The translations under genes were made by a program, and so were the position numbers. Of a DNA stretch of 52,795 nt, positions 11,581 through 21,157 are shown piece after piece. The first letter of the stretch is position 1. Each line of letters starts with the position of its first letter. This stretch comes from Sperchopsis tessellata (lineage: Eukaryota; Arthropoda; Insecta; Coleoptera; Hydrophilidae). Location of the stretch: positions 1 through 52,795 of the forward strand of contig JAWQRN010000017.1 in the NCBI GenBank assembly GCA_033557685.1, in the 5' to 3' direction. The notes under the pieces were generated by a model. That model ran no database searches and was not told where the DNA came from. It worked only from the letters and a program-made list of their open reading frames with translations.

Positions 11581-11619
11581 TCTGGACGAGTCTGGATCTA
11601 TCCATTGAGTTCTATCTTC

Positions 11620-11850
11620 GAAGTAACATCACTCACCTTGAAAATGTCCCTTGCAATAGTGGACGTAACATTGGCACTTATTTGAACCTCTACACGGTTT
11701 CCACCCAGAAACAATATTCATATAGATAATAATCGTGGAAGTGGTGGAAAGTTATTTCCAGGTGGAATCTATGTAGAGGTTCTGAAAAAAACTGATTTCG
11801 TTCACTGTTACAAGAGACATCATTTGCCTTGAAAATGTTTTTTGCAATAG
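11620..11850 (+). repeat. Penelope-type terminal-repeat variants with hammerhead-like vestige
   Basis: 11630-11690 reads CACCTTGAAAATGTCCCTTG, then CAATAGTGGACGTAACATTGG. 11812-11850 is a more decayed copy (GCCTTGAAAATG, TTGCAATAG). Both resemble 40340-40450, where the same unit forms an inverted pair. The GTCC/GGAC pairing flanked by CTTGA and G(A/T)AAC recalls the stem-II region of a hammerhead ribozyme, but core bases are lost. Confidence 0.5.
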
Positions 11851-12449
11851 AGTAATGTTATAACCGTGGATGTGTATTAAATTTAATAGAGCACACATTA
11901 TTTTGGTAACTAAAAGCACAGCACCAGCAGCCACACCGACTTCAATATCACATTCCACACGATCAAGAGAAACAAACAAACAGGATAGTTACTATTGCCA
12001 TTTAACCAGGAAGATCATTTACAGAGAGCTGAATAAGTAGCTGGCCCAAAATCAAGCCCTCAGGCTGAGATTCTGATCTATTGCGGCATGCATTTTGGCT
12101 TGACATTTTCTGATTAATTTTTTATTTTAATGTCTTGATTTACTAATTTGTCCTGAAAACTTTTTGGACCTCCCCCCATTATATGCGAAAAAAGTTATAT
12201 CGGCACATTACTCTCAACATGAATCTTGTGATGGTGCTCTAGTTAAGGAAGAATGAACACAATAGTATTATTCTTAAAGTTTGATATGCCATTTTACTCA
12301 TTATTTTAATATCTATACAATATTGGTATTACGCAAAGAGATTCCAACCAAAACTTTAATTTACAATAATTTCATTATCTTTGATTTTCATATCGTGTCC
12401 AAGTTAAAATTTTTGCAAAATGCTATTACTTCAATGGGAAAGCAATGTC
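11851..12449. other. Spacer with no supported gene
   Basis: Nothing recognisable apart from a small GC-richer patch at 12020-12110. A minus-strand frame at 11752-11979 overlaps the preceding repeat and is not credited. Confidence 0.4.
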
Positions 12450-12455
12450 TTTATT
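12450..12455 (-). terminator. Poly(A) signal of the minus-strand terminal exon
   Basis: Minus-strand AATAAA about 85 bases past the stop codon at 12539, a normal distance for a 3' UTR. Confidence 0.5.
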
Positions 12456-12538
12456 ATAAAATGAAATTTCTGCAAAGAACAATAATTTCATGGGTTACGT
12501 AATAAAACGACTGTTCCCATCATAGTATTAAAATTTAC

Positions 12539-12924
12539 TTAAAATAGTAATTTCACAAAAGAATTAGCTATAAGATTTTCATAATCCCCCATTTTACCTA
12601 AAATTGCTTTGACTTCTTTTTTTTCTAACAAATTTACATCAATAACAGAAACAAAAGGATCGGTAATACTTGTAGCCTTCTTCTTCTTACTTGGAAATAA
12701 TGTCACATAAATCGGATGTATGTGTACTAATACTATTCTAATAATAGCTAATGGATACTTTTCATAAAATGGTTGTTCTTTGCCAGACACATCTCTTCTA
12801 AGATCAATCAATTTTATAAGTGCCCAAACATAATCCTTCCGTTCTGCAGCATCAATAATTTCTTTTAAATCAGTCACTGTGTTTACAAAGGATGGATTAT
12901 TTTCAATTTTTGTACCTAAAAGAA
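12539..12924 (-). CDS. Likely terminal exon of an unrecognised gene
   Basis: The frame is open for about 130 codons and ends at TAA (12539-12541). The 5' edge is probably the acceptor ATTCTTTTAG at about 12925-12934; an alternative is TTTACTGTAG at 12953-12962. The sequence looks like ordinary cellular protein: acidic and helical at first (LKEIIDAAERKDYVWALIKL), then LRRDVSGKEQPFYEKYPLAI, a hydrophobic stretch and a KKKK patch, ending NSFVKLLF. I do not recognise the family and see no catalytic motif. A poly(A) signal follows. Upstream exons were not found; they would lie between this point and the KRI1 3' end, or farther right. Confidence 0.55.
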
Positions 12925-12989
12925 TGTAATTAAAAATACTGCACAAGTTTTGATCTACAGTAAATAGAAATTTAAAGCATTCAAAATTA

Positions 12990-13766
12990 TTTTATTTTCT
13001 TTGCCTATGATATAATGATATTCAGTAATAATACAATTTCAAGGAGTGTTCAAAATGTATTTTATTTAATTGTATGTTCTTTGATGAAAATTGAGGAAAA
13101 CTTGACCATCATAAATTGAAAAAAATTTGGGACCCGAACCTTGTTCCCTATTAGTAATCATATTTGTGCTATTTACTAAGTATCTAAATTTTTATTTAGC
13201 ACAATTTAAATAGTAGGCAAATGAAACAATTATGGCACTTTGTATGCGTAGAATAAAGAAATACAAAAATATTATGTGAAACAAATGATAAGATAGAGAT
13301 ATAACACGAAGCATGCAAACAGATGGAATATAGAGCCGTTTTTCATTCACTTTGAAACTACATTCCCTGTTCAATACAATGCAATTGAAAAAGGCTGGTT
13401 TAGAAACACCACATGGTAAAATATTATACTTATATCCGTACCTCAGAATAGCTTTCTTATGAGCCAAGCAATATTAAATCGTTAAATTGTGTATATTTAT
13501 GTCAAAATTGGCAATTTGTCAAAAATTTTCTAAAATTTAAAGTATCAATAGTTTGGAATCTTACTAAAAATGAATTGGAAAAATTAAAACTGAAATGAGC
13601 GAATAATGCTGGCAAACACTATGGAAAGAAAGACAAGTATTTCTCAACTTAATAGTTTTGCTTCTGCAATTTTATATTACGAAAATTTTTGAATAAATAC
13701 TGGAATAATTCATAATTTTAACTTGCATTCGTACAATACACACATACGCATACTTTGTATCTACCG
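12990..13766. other. AT-rich spacer
   Basis: No supported feature. A minus-strand frame at 13192-13467 has no recognisable motif and ends in a hydrophobic low-complexity run. Confidence 0.4.
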
Positions 13767-14143
13767 TCCAAGTCAATATATTAAATACAGAAATCAAATA
13801 TGCATCGACAAATTTAGGAACAAGCCGACATTGCAGTGGACACCGTGTTTCTGTCATAAAGACGTCATCAGCACTGCTCTTGTTAGTAATTAGCTGTACC
13901 CCACGTGAAAATACATATTTGATTCCTTGTATATATGCTTTAAGATCGTGAGTAAGCATATTATGAGAGGTATCACAATGTTGCAATTGAATAATCATTA
14001 CGTTAATTTAATATTAATCTACTCGAAATAGCTATTTTCGCATAAGAATAAGAAATTGTTGCTTCATGTGCAGTCAATGAGTGTATTATTTTGATATTTA
14101 ATTAAATCAAATCTCGAGCAAACCATCCAAGTCTATATATTAA
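13767..14143 (-). mobile_element. Retrozyme-like repeat, copy 1 (one full unit plus overlap)
   Basis: This copy is flanked by the same 18-bp string, plus strand TCCAAGTC(A/T)ATATATTAA, at 13767 and 14126. The repeat unit is therefore 359 bp and the copy is slightly longer than one unit. Internally it matches the copy at 34250-34672 in the opposite orientation over most of its length: CAATTGCAACATTG, ATATGCT-ACTCACGATCT, AGCATATATACAAGGAATC, TGGGGTACAGCTAATTACTA and the ribozyme. An open frame running through it (13672-13998) has no protein-like features and is taken to be fortuitous. The structure fits a small non-coding retroelement whose RNA is self-processed. Confidence 0.75.
13819..13884 (-). 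ncRNA. Type I hammerhead self-cleaving ribozyme (best copy)
   Basis: Read on the minus strand: outer stem I AACAAG, one unpaired A, inner stem I GCAGTG, core CTGATGA (13865-13871), stem II CGTC-TTTAT-GACA, core GAA, short helix III ACA-CGG-TGT, cleavage base C, inner stem I CACTGC, an 8-base internal loop and outer stem I CTTGTT. Both 6-bp stem I segments pair perfectly. All catalytic-core bases of the family are present, with A15.1-U16.1 paired and C at the cleavage site. The one weak point is a C-A mismatch at the base of stem II; G in place of that A would pair. The 3-bp helix III is typical of retroelement hammerheads, which often cleave best as dimers. Confidence 0.85.
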
Positions 14144-14328
14144 AAAACCGAGAAAAATGCGATTTTTTTTTAATTGTTAGATAATTAAAAAAAAAAATTA
14201 GTATTTTTCATTCAATTTAAGTGTACATTATAGACACGAGAAGTTGTTTATGTAGCTCGTTTTAAGAATCATACATCTTAATTATATACATATAGAGTTT
14301 ATCATCAGTAACGATTTACTTTTTCAAG
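14144..14328. other. AT-rich spacer
   Basis: A/T homopolymer-rich; no feature seen. Confidence 0.5.
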
Positions 14329-14544
14329 CATACAAAATTGAAGAGACGAGATGAGAAAGAAAGTCATCAAAAAGTGAAAACTACCGAAGAGTGTTTCATA
14401 CAATATCGATTTCTGTTGCATAATGTTTACAGTCTTACAAGCATTCCCTGCTCTTCTCAAAAAGTAGAAACCAAGATAGATCTTACCTCATATAATCATC
14501 AAATTCTTGGAATTTGTTGCAAATTGCCAGGAGACATTTTTTTG
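14329..14544 (+). CDS. Candidate internal exon (72 codons), unrecognised
   Basis: An open frame is bounded by a plausible acceptor (TTTACTTTTTCAAG, ending 14328) and donor (GTACGC at 14545). The exon would be 216 bases, exactly 72 codons in phase 0-0. It is Lys/Glu-rich at first, then carries several cysteines (ECFIQY, PCSSQKVETKIDLTSYNH, LGICCKLPGDIF). No motif I can name. It could be a stray exon of a plus-strand gene, or chance. Confidence 0.25.
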
Positions 14545-14895
14545 GTACGCATATCAAGAATAATTGTTTAGTTATTAAATAATATGTCTCTCAAAAATTC
14601 ATCAGCAAATTATAAATATTCAGTTTCGTTTGGTACATATAAAGAAAGTATACATATGAAAATAATATCTCCTCAGAGCAATTTACTAACTTTGTAGAAC
14701 GATACATTTGAATTTTATTTTATGGTCTTAGGTTAGCTACATCTTTAGGTTGGCAACAATTTTTATCTTCTGTTTTCAACCACCTTTATATAAATATCTA
14801 GATACTTTGTAAATATTATTATACCAATAAACAATAACTATACTGTAAGTATACACACAGTAATGCTGTGAAAACTAAGTGAATGATGTGTTTGT

Positions 14896-15157
14896 TTGCA
14901 TATTTAACGTCGGCCTATTTCCGCTGCACCTGGTAAATTTGCAGTATCCAGTGTTCCAACTTGAATTAGCTTCTTTTACTTGCATGTGGGCTTTATTTAC
15001 CTACAATACATGGGACTAACAGTTTTACGTCACTCCTGGTAGAAGAGCACCACAAAGACTTTTCCCTAATTACAAAATGACAGTCGCCTCTGGGTCTTGA
15101 ACTTGAGATCTCAAGCTTAGTAACCTAGTACTTAGCCACTGAGCTAAAGATTCGGCT
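14896..15157 (-). mobile_element. tRNA-derived SINE, copy 1
   Basis: Read on the minus strand, the head carries an RNA polymerase III A box TAGCTCAGTGG (15136-15146) and a B-box-like AGTTCAAGACCC (15092-15103), spaced as in a tRNA. The body (GTAGTGCTC-like, TAAAACNGT, CCATGTATTGTAGGTAAA, GGCCGACGTTAAATA at the tail) is shared with 44072-44342. The two copies differ by an internal deletion of about 40 bases around 14925. The partner LINE cannot be identified from the tail. Confidence 0.8.
15092..15146 (-). promoter_or_regulatory. Internal Pol III promoter (A and B boxes) of the SINE
   Basis: A box TAGCTCAGTGG at 15136-15146 matches the tRNA consensus TRGCNNARYNGG closely. The B box AGTTCAAGACCC at 15092-15103 differs from GGTTCGANNCC at two positions, so activity may be weak. 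Confidence 0.65.
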
Positions 15158-16954
15158 GAATGATGTGTCTATGAACTTTTTAATCTATAATTATTTTTGT
15201 AGCTTAATCAATTAAAGCTAGCAATATAGTACTTTTTAAAAATATCAATTATGATTGAAATTGTTGATTAAATTTATTCTAAAATATACGAAAGATAACA
15301 AAATTTCAATGATTGCGTTTTTATCTTGCCTAATTAACTATAAAAAAATTTGTCGCTAAATTGTATTGGAGAGATATTATTTGCTTATATCGATTTTCCC
15401 ATGTAATTTCTTTCATATATCAAACCAATTGTATACGTTACGTTTATTTTTGTTTAAATATAAATTTTTATAAATAAATATTTATTAATAACCAGAATAC
15501 ATAGCATTTATGTATTATTATATTTTTTGTGATATATAGCCAAAGTTATATTTCCTTTAGACTTATTTGATTGCCATTATCAAAAATGTTCTTTAACTAT
15601 TTTCCTTTATTTGAGTTTATATTTGTAGCTTTTTGTGTGACTAAAAATTGGTTGTCCAATCAAGCAAATTTATTTTTAATTGTTGTTAAAAACAAAAAGT
15701 TATCAGGAGCTAAATTCAAAATTTAAAATAAAAATAATGAAGACAGTGATAGCAAAATGTCATTGAAGACATTTGTAAATAATTAACCTCCCAAAATACA
15801 AATATCATTTAATAAAAATAATCTCCAAAAAGAAAATGCCCATTGCTGATTTTAAAAAATATTAAATGTTAATTAAATCGAATGGCGCATTTTTATTAAA
15901 AACTGAGTTGTAAATGTGACAATGAAATGAAGTTAAATTTTGTGATGTATGATAAATTATAGTTTTAGCTAAATTTTACAATTTTTAATGTATAGTTTTT
16001 TAATTTTGTATGGTACTTACATAAATGAAATAAAAATTTCCATATATTAGTCGCTTTTTAGGGAATAGTTAAGACAAAATTAAAATATTTACCATTCTTT
16101 GCTGCCAATGATCCTTTCACATCTATAAGTACAAATATTGTTATTGTTAAAAATAGTGCATTACTTGTAAATATGTTCTTCACATGAACCATTTTGTAAA
16201 ATGCTAAATATCTACTTTTACTATTATAATTAGCCATAATTAATGGTGACGATATACTTCAGTGTAAATACCTTATCATATGATTATAATAACAAAGGTA
16301 ACAATTAGTAGACACTTTTATAAAGTTGTTTAAAAGTATAAAACTTTACAGAAACAGTAGACTATAGTGAAGATGAAAAACCAAAATATGTTTCGACATG
16401 TCAGATCATTTTAATATGTAATTTTAATTAAACAGAAAACATTGTTTTTTATTTCAGAATTTATATTTTAGATTTGAATTTCAAAAGAATATTTACGGTT
16501 TAAATTTATGTGATGTTATATTGAAAGAATAAATGATAATGATAATTTAATAACATTAAGAACAAAATAGACTACGGGTTAGCCAGGGTGTTAGAGAAGA
16601 GTCTTTCCCTTATGGTGGTCAATACATGGACAGATGACCTTGTCAACTTTCACACGGAGGAGTTTACCTCAACACTAGGTATCTTATGCCAAAGTGAATG
16701 GGATGGGCTCTTTTATAAGATAAAAAAAAACTATAAGAAAACAAAGAACTTATGAAGAATACTGGAAGACATTTTGACGTTAATATTTTCTGCTAATCAA
16801 AATTGATATATATTTTTTATAAGTATATAAATGAGTAATTTTTATAAATGTGCCACTGATATGGTGATTTATTAAGTTACAAGTACTGATCAAACATCTT
16901 TCAAAGTGGTACACAGTTTTTTCTATATCTACATGCCCATGTTATTTCATTTTG
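15158..16954. other. AT-rich spacer with one unassigned GC-richer island
   Basis: No gene seen. 16570-16730 is a GC-richer island (GGGTTAGCCAGGGTGTTAG ... CACGGAGGAGTTTACC) that stands out from its AT-rich flanks. It is probably a fragment of an unrecognised repeat. Confidence 0.4.
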
Positions 16955-17150
16955 GGGTGGGCACTGTTAGCAATAAGTCTGCTCCATTCCATCCAATCCT
17001 CGCTCACCCACTCACTGTGTCAATACTTTCTCTTCTATTTATTTCACTTTTTAGAATCTCATCATTTTCTTCTACGCCTTCCACTTTCGAAACTAGTGTA
17101 ACACACCCTTCTCCATCTAACACTTTAGGTAGGACTGGATTTAACATTTA
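16955..17150 (-). mobile_element. LINE C-terminal scrap
   Basis: The minus strand reads EGCVTLVS-like, then ESEINRR-like residues, then WVSEDWMEWSRLIANSAHPK. The spacing and Trp-rich ending resemble the last residues of RTE-like insect LINE proteins. It is short, and the clade is uncertain. Confidence 0.4.
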
Positions 17151-17193
17151 ATGAACCCTACATAGACTGAAAAAAGTAGTTCAAATAATATAT

Positions 17194-17620
17194 AAATATC
17201 TTCAGGTATTCCGGGACATAACCGTGTGTTGGCTTTTGTTTTTGCTGATGTTTCGTCCACCGTTACAGAGGACATTATCAAGGCATTTAGCTCTTAAAAG
17301 TGCTAATTATAGATTGCCATGTAGCTCTGAAAAGTGCTAGATGTAGGTGCTGACCAGCTCTACAAAGTGCAAAGAATAAAATAACATGTAGCTCTCACAA
17401 GTGCTAGTCAAGGAATAAATGATCTTTTATTATTTATTATTCCTTGACTAGCACTTTAAAGGTGGTCGGCACCTACATCTACCATTTTTCAAAGCTACAT
17501 GGTAATCTATAATTAACACTTTTAAGAGCTACGTGCCTTGATAATGTCCCCTGCAACGGTGGATGTTTGCAAAAACAAAAGCCAACACACAGTTATCTCC
17601 CGGATAACCTGATGATATTT
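17194..17620. repeat. Penelope-type foldback (inverted terminal-repeat pair)
   Basis: Two arms of about 200 bp face each other around a short AT loop at 17419-17438. The inner 19 bases are a perfect palindrome pair (AGTGCTAGTCAAGGAATAA, 17399-17417). Each arm runs from a (C)CTGAAGATAT-type end through GTGTGTTGGCTTTTGTTTTTGC and GACATTATCAAGGCA to TAGCTCTTAAAAGTG. Within the left arm (minus strand, about 17253-17290) the string CTTGATAATGTCC, CTGTAACGGT, GGACGAAACATC keeps a 4-bp stem-II-like pair followed by GAAAC, as in a hammerhead whose CTGATGA has decayed to TTGATAA. The same unit recurs at 38041-40302 and 372-466. Confidence 0.8.
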
Positions 17621-17729
17621 ACTGTGGCTGTGGAAGTCTACGCACTTAATTAATATAAAAATATATTTTGAATTAAATACAAATTCTTTCTTTCTTAATC
17701 TTTTCCCTCATATACCCTTGGTGGATGTC

Positions 17730-20585
17730 GAGGTTTTTCCTCACTTTTACTTCTTGTAGAACTCAATCCACTCCTTCCTATTAACTGTACACTCTGTTGC
17801 CTGCTTCCAGCTGTTTTCTTTGTCTCTTAACGTTTTGGCGATTGTGTCGTTCCAGGTTTTCCGTGGCCTTCCTCTTGATCTCCTTCCCCAAGCTCTCGCC
17901 TCCCACACTTGTTTCCCTTGCCTGTCGTTTCCTATTCTATTTACATGTCTGACCATGTAATCTGTCCCTCTTCTATTTTCTTCTGTGCGGATGTAATTCT
18001 GAGCCTCTCTCTTATGTCTGTAATTCGGATTCTATCTCTCTTTGTGACCTCTTCTTCTCTCCTTAGGTATTTCATTTCTGCCGCCTCTACCCTTGATTTT
18101 TGTCTTGTGTTCATCACCCATGTTTCACTTCCACATGTCAGTATTGGCTTGTATATTGTTTTGAACACTGTTAGTTTCATCTCCTTTGAAATTTCTCGTT
18201 TGTACATGAATGCCCCTCTTATAGTACTATAAAGTCTCTCTGCAGTCTTGACTCTGTTGTTAATGTCACTATCGTATCTTCCTTGGCTATCTATTACCAA
18301 CCTCAGATATTTAAATTCTCTGACCTGTTCTAGGTTTTCTCCATCTACTTGGCTGTTAATTATTTTCTCTTCTTTGATTATCACCATCACTTTCTTCTTT
18401 TCTTTGTTTAATTTCAGTTTTCGTCTATTCAGTGCCTCCTCCCATATTTTCAGGTTCTCATTTAGTACTTTTTCTGATCTCCCAAATATTACTATATTAT
18501 CTGCAAATGCACAGTCTGTTATCTCTATTCTTTTCATATCCTTGTACCCGATGCTAATTCCTTTCGTCCTTGTTTTTGTTTCTTTAATAATGTCATTCAT
18601 TACAGTTATGAACAACAATGGGCTCAAAATTCTTCCTTGCCTAACTCCTTGATTTGTTGTAAATTATTTTGACTCTTTATTTGCAGTTCTTATGTAGTTT
18701 CTAGTTTGTCTGTATATAGATTTAACTGCCTTTAGTAATCCTCCTCCAACTCCTTTTTCATGTATACTCTTCCATACTTCCACTCTAGGTATACTTTTAA
18801 AATCATTTTGTACTTCCTAATCTTCCCTGCTATTTGCCGCATGATAAATATATGGTCTTGTGTATTATGTCCAGGTCTGTATCCACTTTGGGAATCATCT
18901 AAATGCTTTTCTATCTTGTCTTGTACCTTCATCTCTAAAATCCACTCATATATCTTCTCAGGTATGCTGATGAGTGGTATCTCTCTGTAGTTTCTACATT
19001 GCCTACTACCTCCTTTCTGGAAAATTGGTACTATCGCTGCCACTTCCCAGTCCTTAGGTATTATTTTACCTACTCAGGCCTTTTTACATATCTCTAGCAG
19101 TAATTTCTGTCTTTCTTGTCCCATATACTTGACCTCTTCTGGAGTTATACCATCATTCCCAGCCGCTTTCCCTATTTTGATTTTACTTATTGCTTTGTTC
19201 AGTTCTGTTACTGTTTCGTGATTGTCGTTATTTCAACCTCTTCGTCATCTGTACTTACATTGTATCATCTACTCCTAGTACCTCTTGGAAGTACTCCTTC
19301 TATCTGTTCATTTTGTCTTCATGTTCTGTGAGTATCTCTTCATTCTTGTTCTTAATTTGTTATAGTTGGCAAGTTTTTTCTGCTCTTAGATTTTTTATTA
19401 CTTTAAAGAAGAGTTTTTGATTTCCACAACTATCTTCCTCCATCTTTTCTCCAAATTCCTTCCATGATATTGCTTTGGCATTTTGAACTTCTTCTTTAGC
19501 TTTCTTCCTTTGTTTTTTAAATCCTCAAATGCCGTCTACGTTCCCTTTTGCAAATATTATTTCCACAGTTTCTTTTTTGTCACTTCTTCTTTCACTTCCA
19601 CCACTTTATTTGCTTTCTGCCGTCGATATAGCATGCTGTTCCACACGCTGCCTTTGCTGCTGTTCTTATGATTCCTTTGAATCGATTCCACATTTGTTCC
19701 ATATCCACTTTTTGCTGGTTATCTTGTTTTTTGCATCCATCCTCAACTAGCCATTGATATTCGTTTCTTACTGTCTCTTCCTTCAGTCTATAAGTTTTGA
19801 TTACTTCTTTTCATTTGGTTCTCGTCAATTTCTTTTGCTCTGCATTTTCTTTCCGTAGTGGTGTAGTGGTCACTTCCAATCTCTGCTCCCCTTCTGACTC
19901 TTGCATCTGTTACATTTTTTATATTGTCTGTTTGCACTAATATGTAGTCTATTATTGTAATGTATTTATTCATGTAAAACATTGTGGACGTAGCCCTTAC
20001 AAATAAACTCATATAGAGGGCGATGTCAAAAGACTATAAGAAGAGTTGTCAATGGCAACTCTTCCTCACTCTGTTATTGTTCCTGTGCACTTCAATATAA
20101 ATAGTATTAACATAAAAGTGCATCATTATTTACAACCACTCCGATATCATACAATTATCGACTTTTCCTTCCTGCTTCTCATTTCTCTTGTAAATTTGTG
20201 TATGTCGTTATGCTTAAACATTGTATTTGTAATCATCATATTATTCGTTAGACATAATTTCAGGATTCTTCTTCTATTGTTGTTCATTGCCTCTTCCCCA
20301 TATCTTCCCAGAATTTTCTCTTATCCTTCAGTTTTATTTCCCACTCTACTATTAAAATCACGCGCTATTATTATTTGTCCTGTACTCTCCTCCATTACCA
20401 GTTGCAAATCTTCCCAAAATATGCCCTTATTGTCTGTGTTATCATCTACATTGGGTCCGTAAACTATCACTACTATCACTTTCACTTGGTGTTTATTTTC
20501 TACTTTCTACATCATGATTATTTCTGTTCTGCATTTCCATTCCTTTATATCTTTTACCTTTTCCTCTGCCAATACAAATTATGAA
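17730..20585 (-). mobile_element. Near full-length LINE: APE endonuclease, RT and C-terminal tail
   Basis: On the minus strand, 20585-20040 is an endonuclease: KGIFWEDLQ, IARDFNSRVGN, GRYGEEAMNNNRRR, HNDIHKFTRE. SIID and GAEIGSDHY follow near 20110 and 19880. A Lys/Arg-rich linker runs to about 19060. The RT starts with VPIFQKGGSRQCRNYREIPL, then SQSGYRPGHNTQDHIF (19043-18732) and MSPLLFITVMNDIIKETKT (18627), with the catalytic box degraded to FADN (18497-18508). The region ends LKLNKEKKKVMV, SETWVMNTRQKSR, HVNRIGNDRQGK and GRRSRGRPRKTWNDTI (to 17747). Many stops and frameshifts show it is inactive. The GRPRKTW tail is shared by several insect LINE clades (RTE/ingi-like), so the clade stays open. 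Plus-strand ORFs across this interval are antisense. Confidence 0.9.
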
Positions 20586-20695
20586 AATATAATAATTACT
20601 TTATACATTAAGTCAGGTATAATAATGAAAAACAAAACATAAATATATTTTTATAATAATGCATGTTTAGCAAAACATTTGAAATTATAATTTAA

Positions 20696-20745
20696 ATACT
20701 TTGTCGCACATGAATGTGTAATTAGATATTTGTTAATAATTAAAT
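20696..20745 (-). repeat. Retrozyme-like repeat scrap, inverted
   Basis: Read on the minus strand, ATATCTAATTACACATTCAT then GTGCGACAA matches the junction region of the repeat at 34285-34325 and 52660-52690. It is opposite in orientation to the ribozyme relic about 100 bp away. Confidence 0.5.
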
Positions 20746-20819
20746 TACCTTTCTCTCTCCATATGACTATCCGCAATCATAAAACATATATATATATATA
20801 AGATATCAAAAATTTACCG

Positions 20820-20900
20820 TAGGAGTGGAACAGCTAATTTCTGACAGAGCAGTGCTGATGAAGCAACACGGTATCCACTGTAGTTGGATTACGCCTATTT
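20820..20900 (+). ncRNA. Hammerhead ribozyme relic (copy 2)
   Basis: The stretch keeps GCAGTG-CTGATGA (20849-20861) and, after AACACGGTATC, CACTGT (20876-20881), so inner stem I still pairs with one G-U. Stem II and the GAAA core are reduced to AGCAA by deletion, so this copy cannot cleave. The upstream GTGGAACAGCTAATT matches the other copies. Confidence 0.65.
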
Positions 20901-21157
20901 TTCTATATATTTTATTTCTGTATTTACTAGTTTTTAGCATAATTAACTATTCATATCTATTATATTCTTGAGATAACTCTGATATTTCACATTCATTCAA
21001 TATTTATTACATAGTAGTAAAACTAGTGGTATCGTTGTTCTTTGTCATCTTGTTGCCTATATGATAACAAATTGAAATCATTTACCCATATTTTCATATA
21101 CTTTTTCTTTTATTTTGTTCTTTTAGCAATCTATAAATACTCAAAAGTCATCACAAC

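Noticed and set aside
13672..13998. Minus-strand ORF of 108 codons over the ribozyme repeat
   Set aside because: The other copies of the repeat break this frame, and the sequence is better explained as a non-coding element with a structured RNA.
15092..15146. Functional tRNA gene
   Set aside because: A and B boxes are present but the cloverleaf is not complete and the sequence continues into a repeat body shared with another copy; a SINE head.
17909..20584. Many plus-strand ORFs rich in Phe, Ser and Leu
   Set aside because: They are antisense to the LINE whose endonuclease and RT motifs read on the minus strand.
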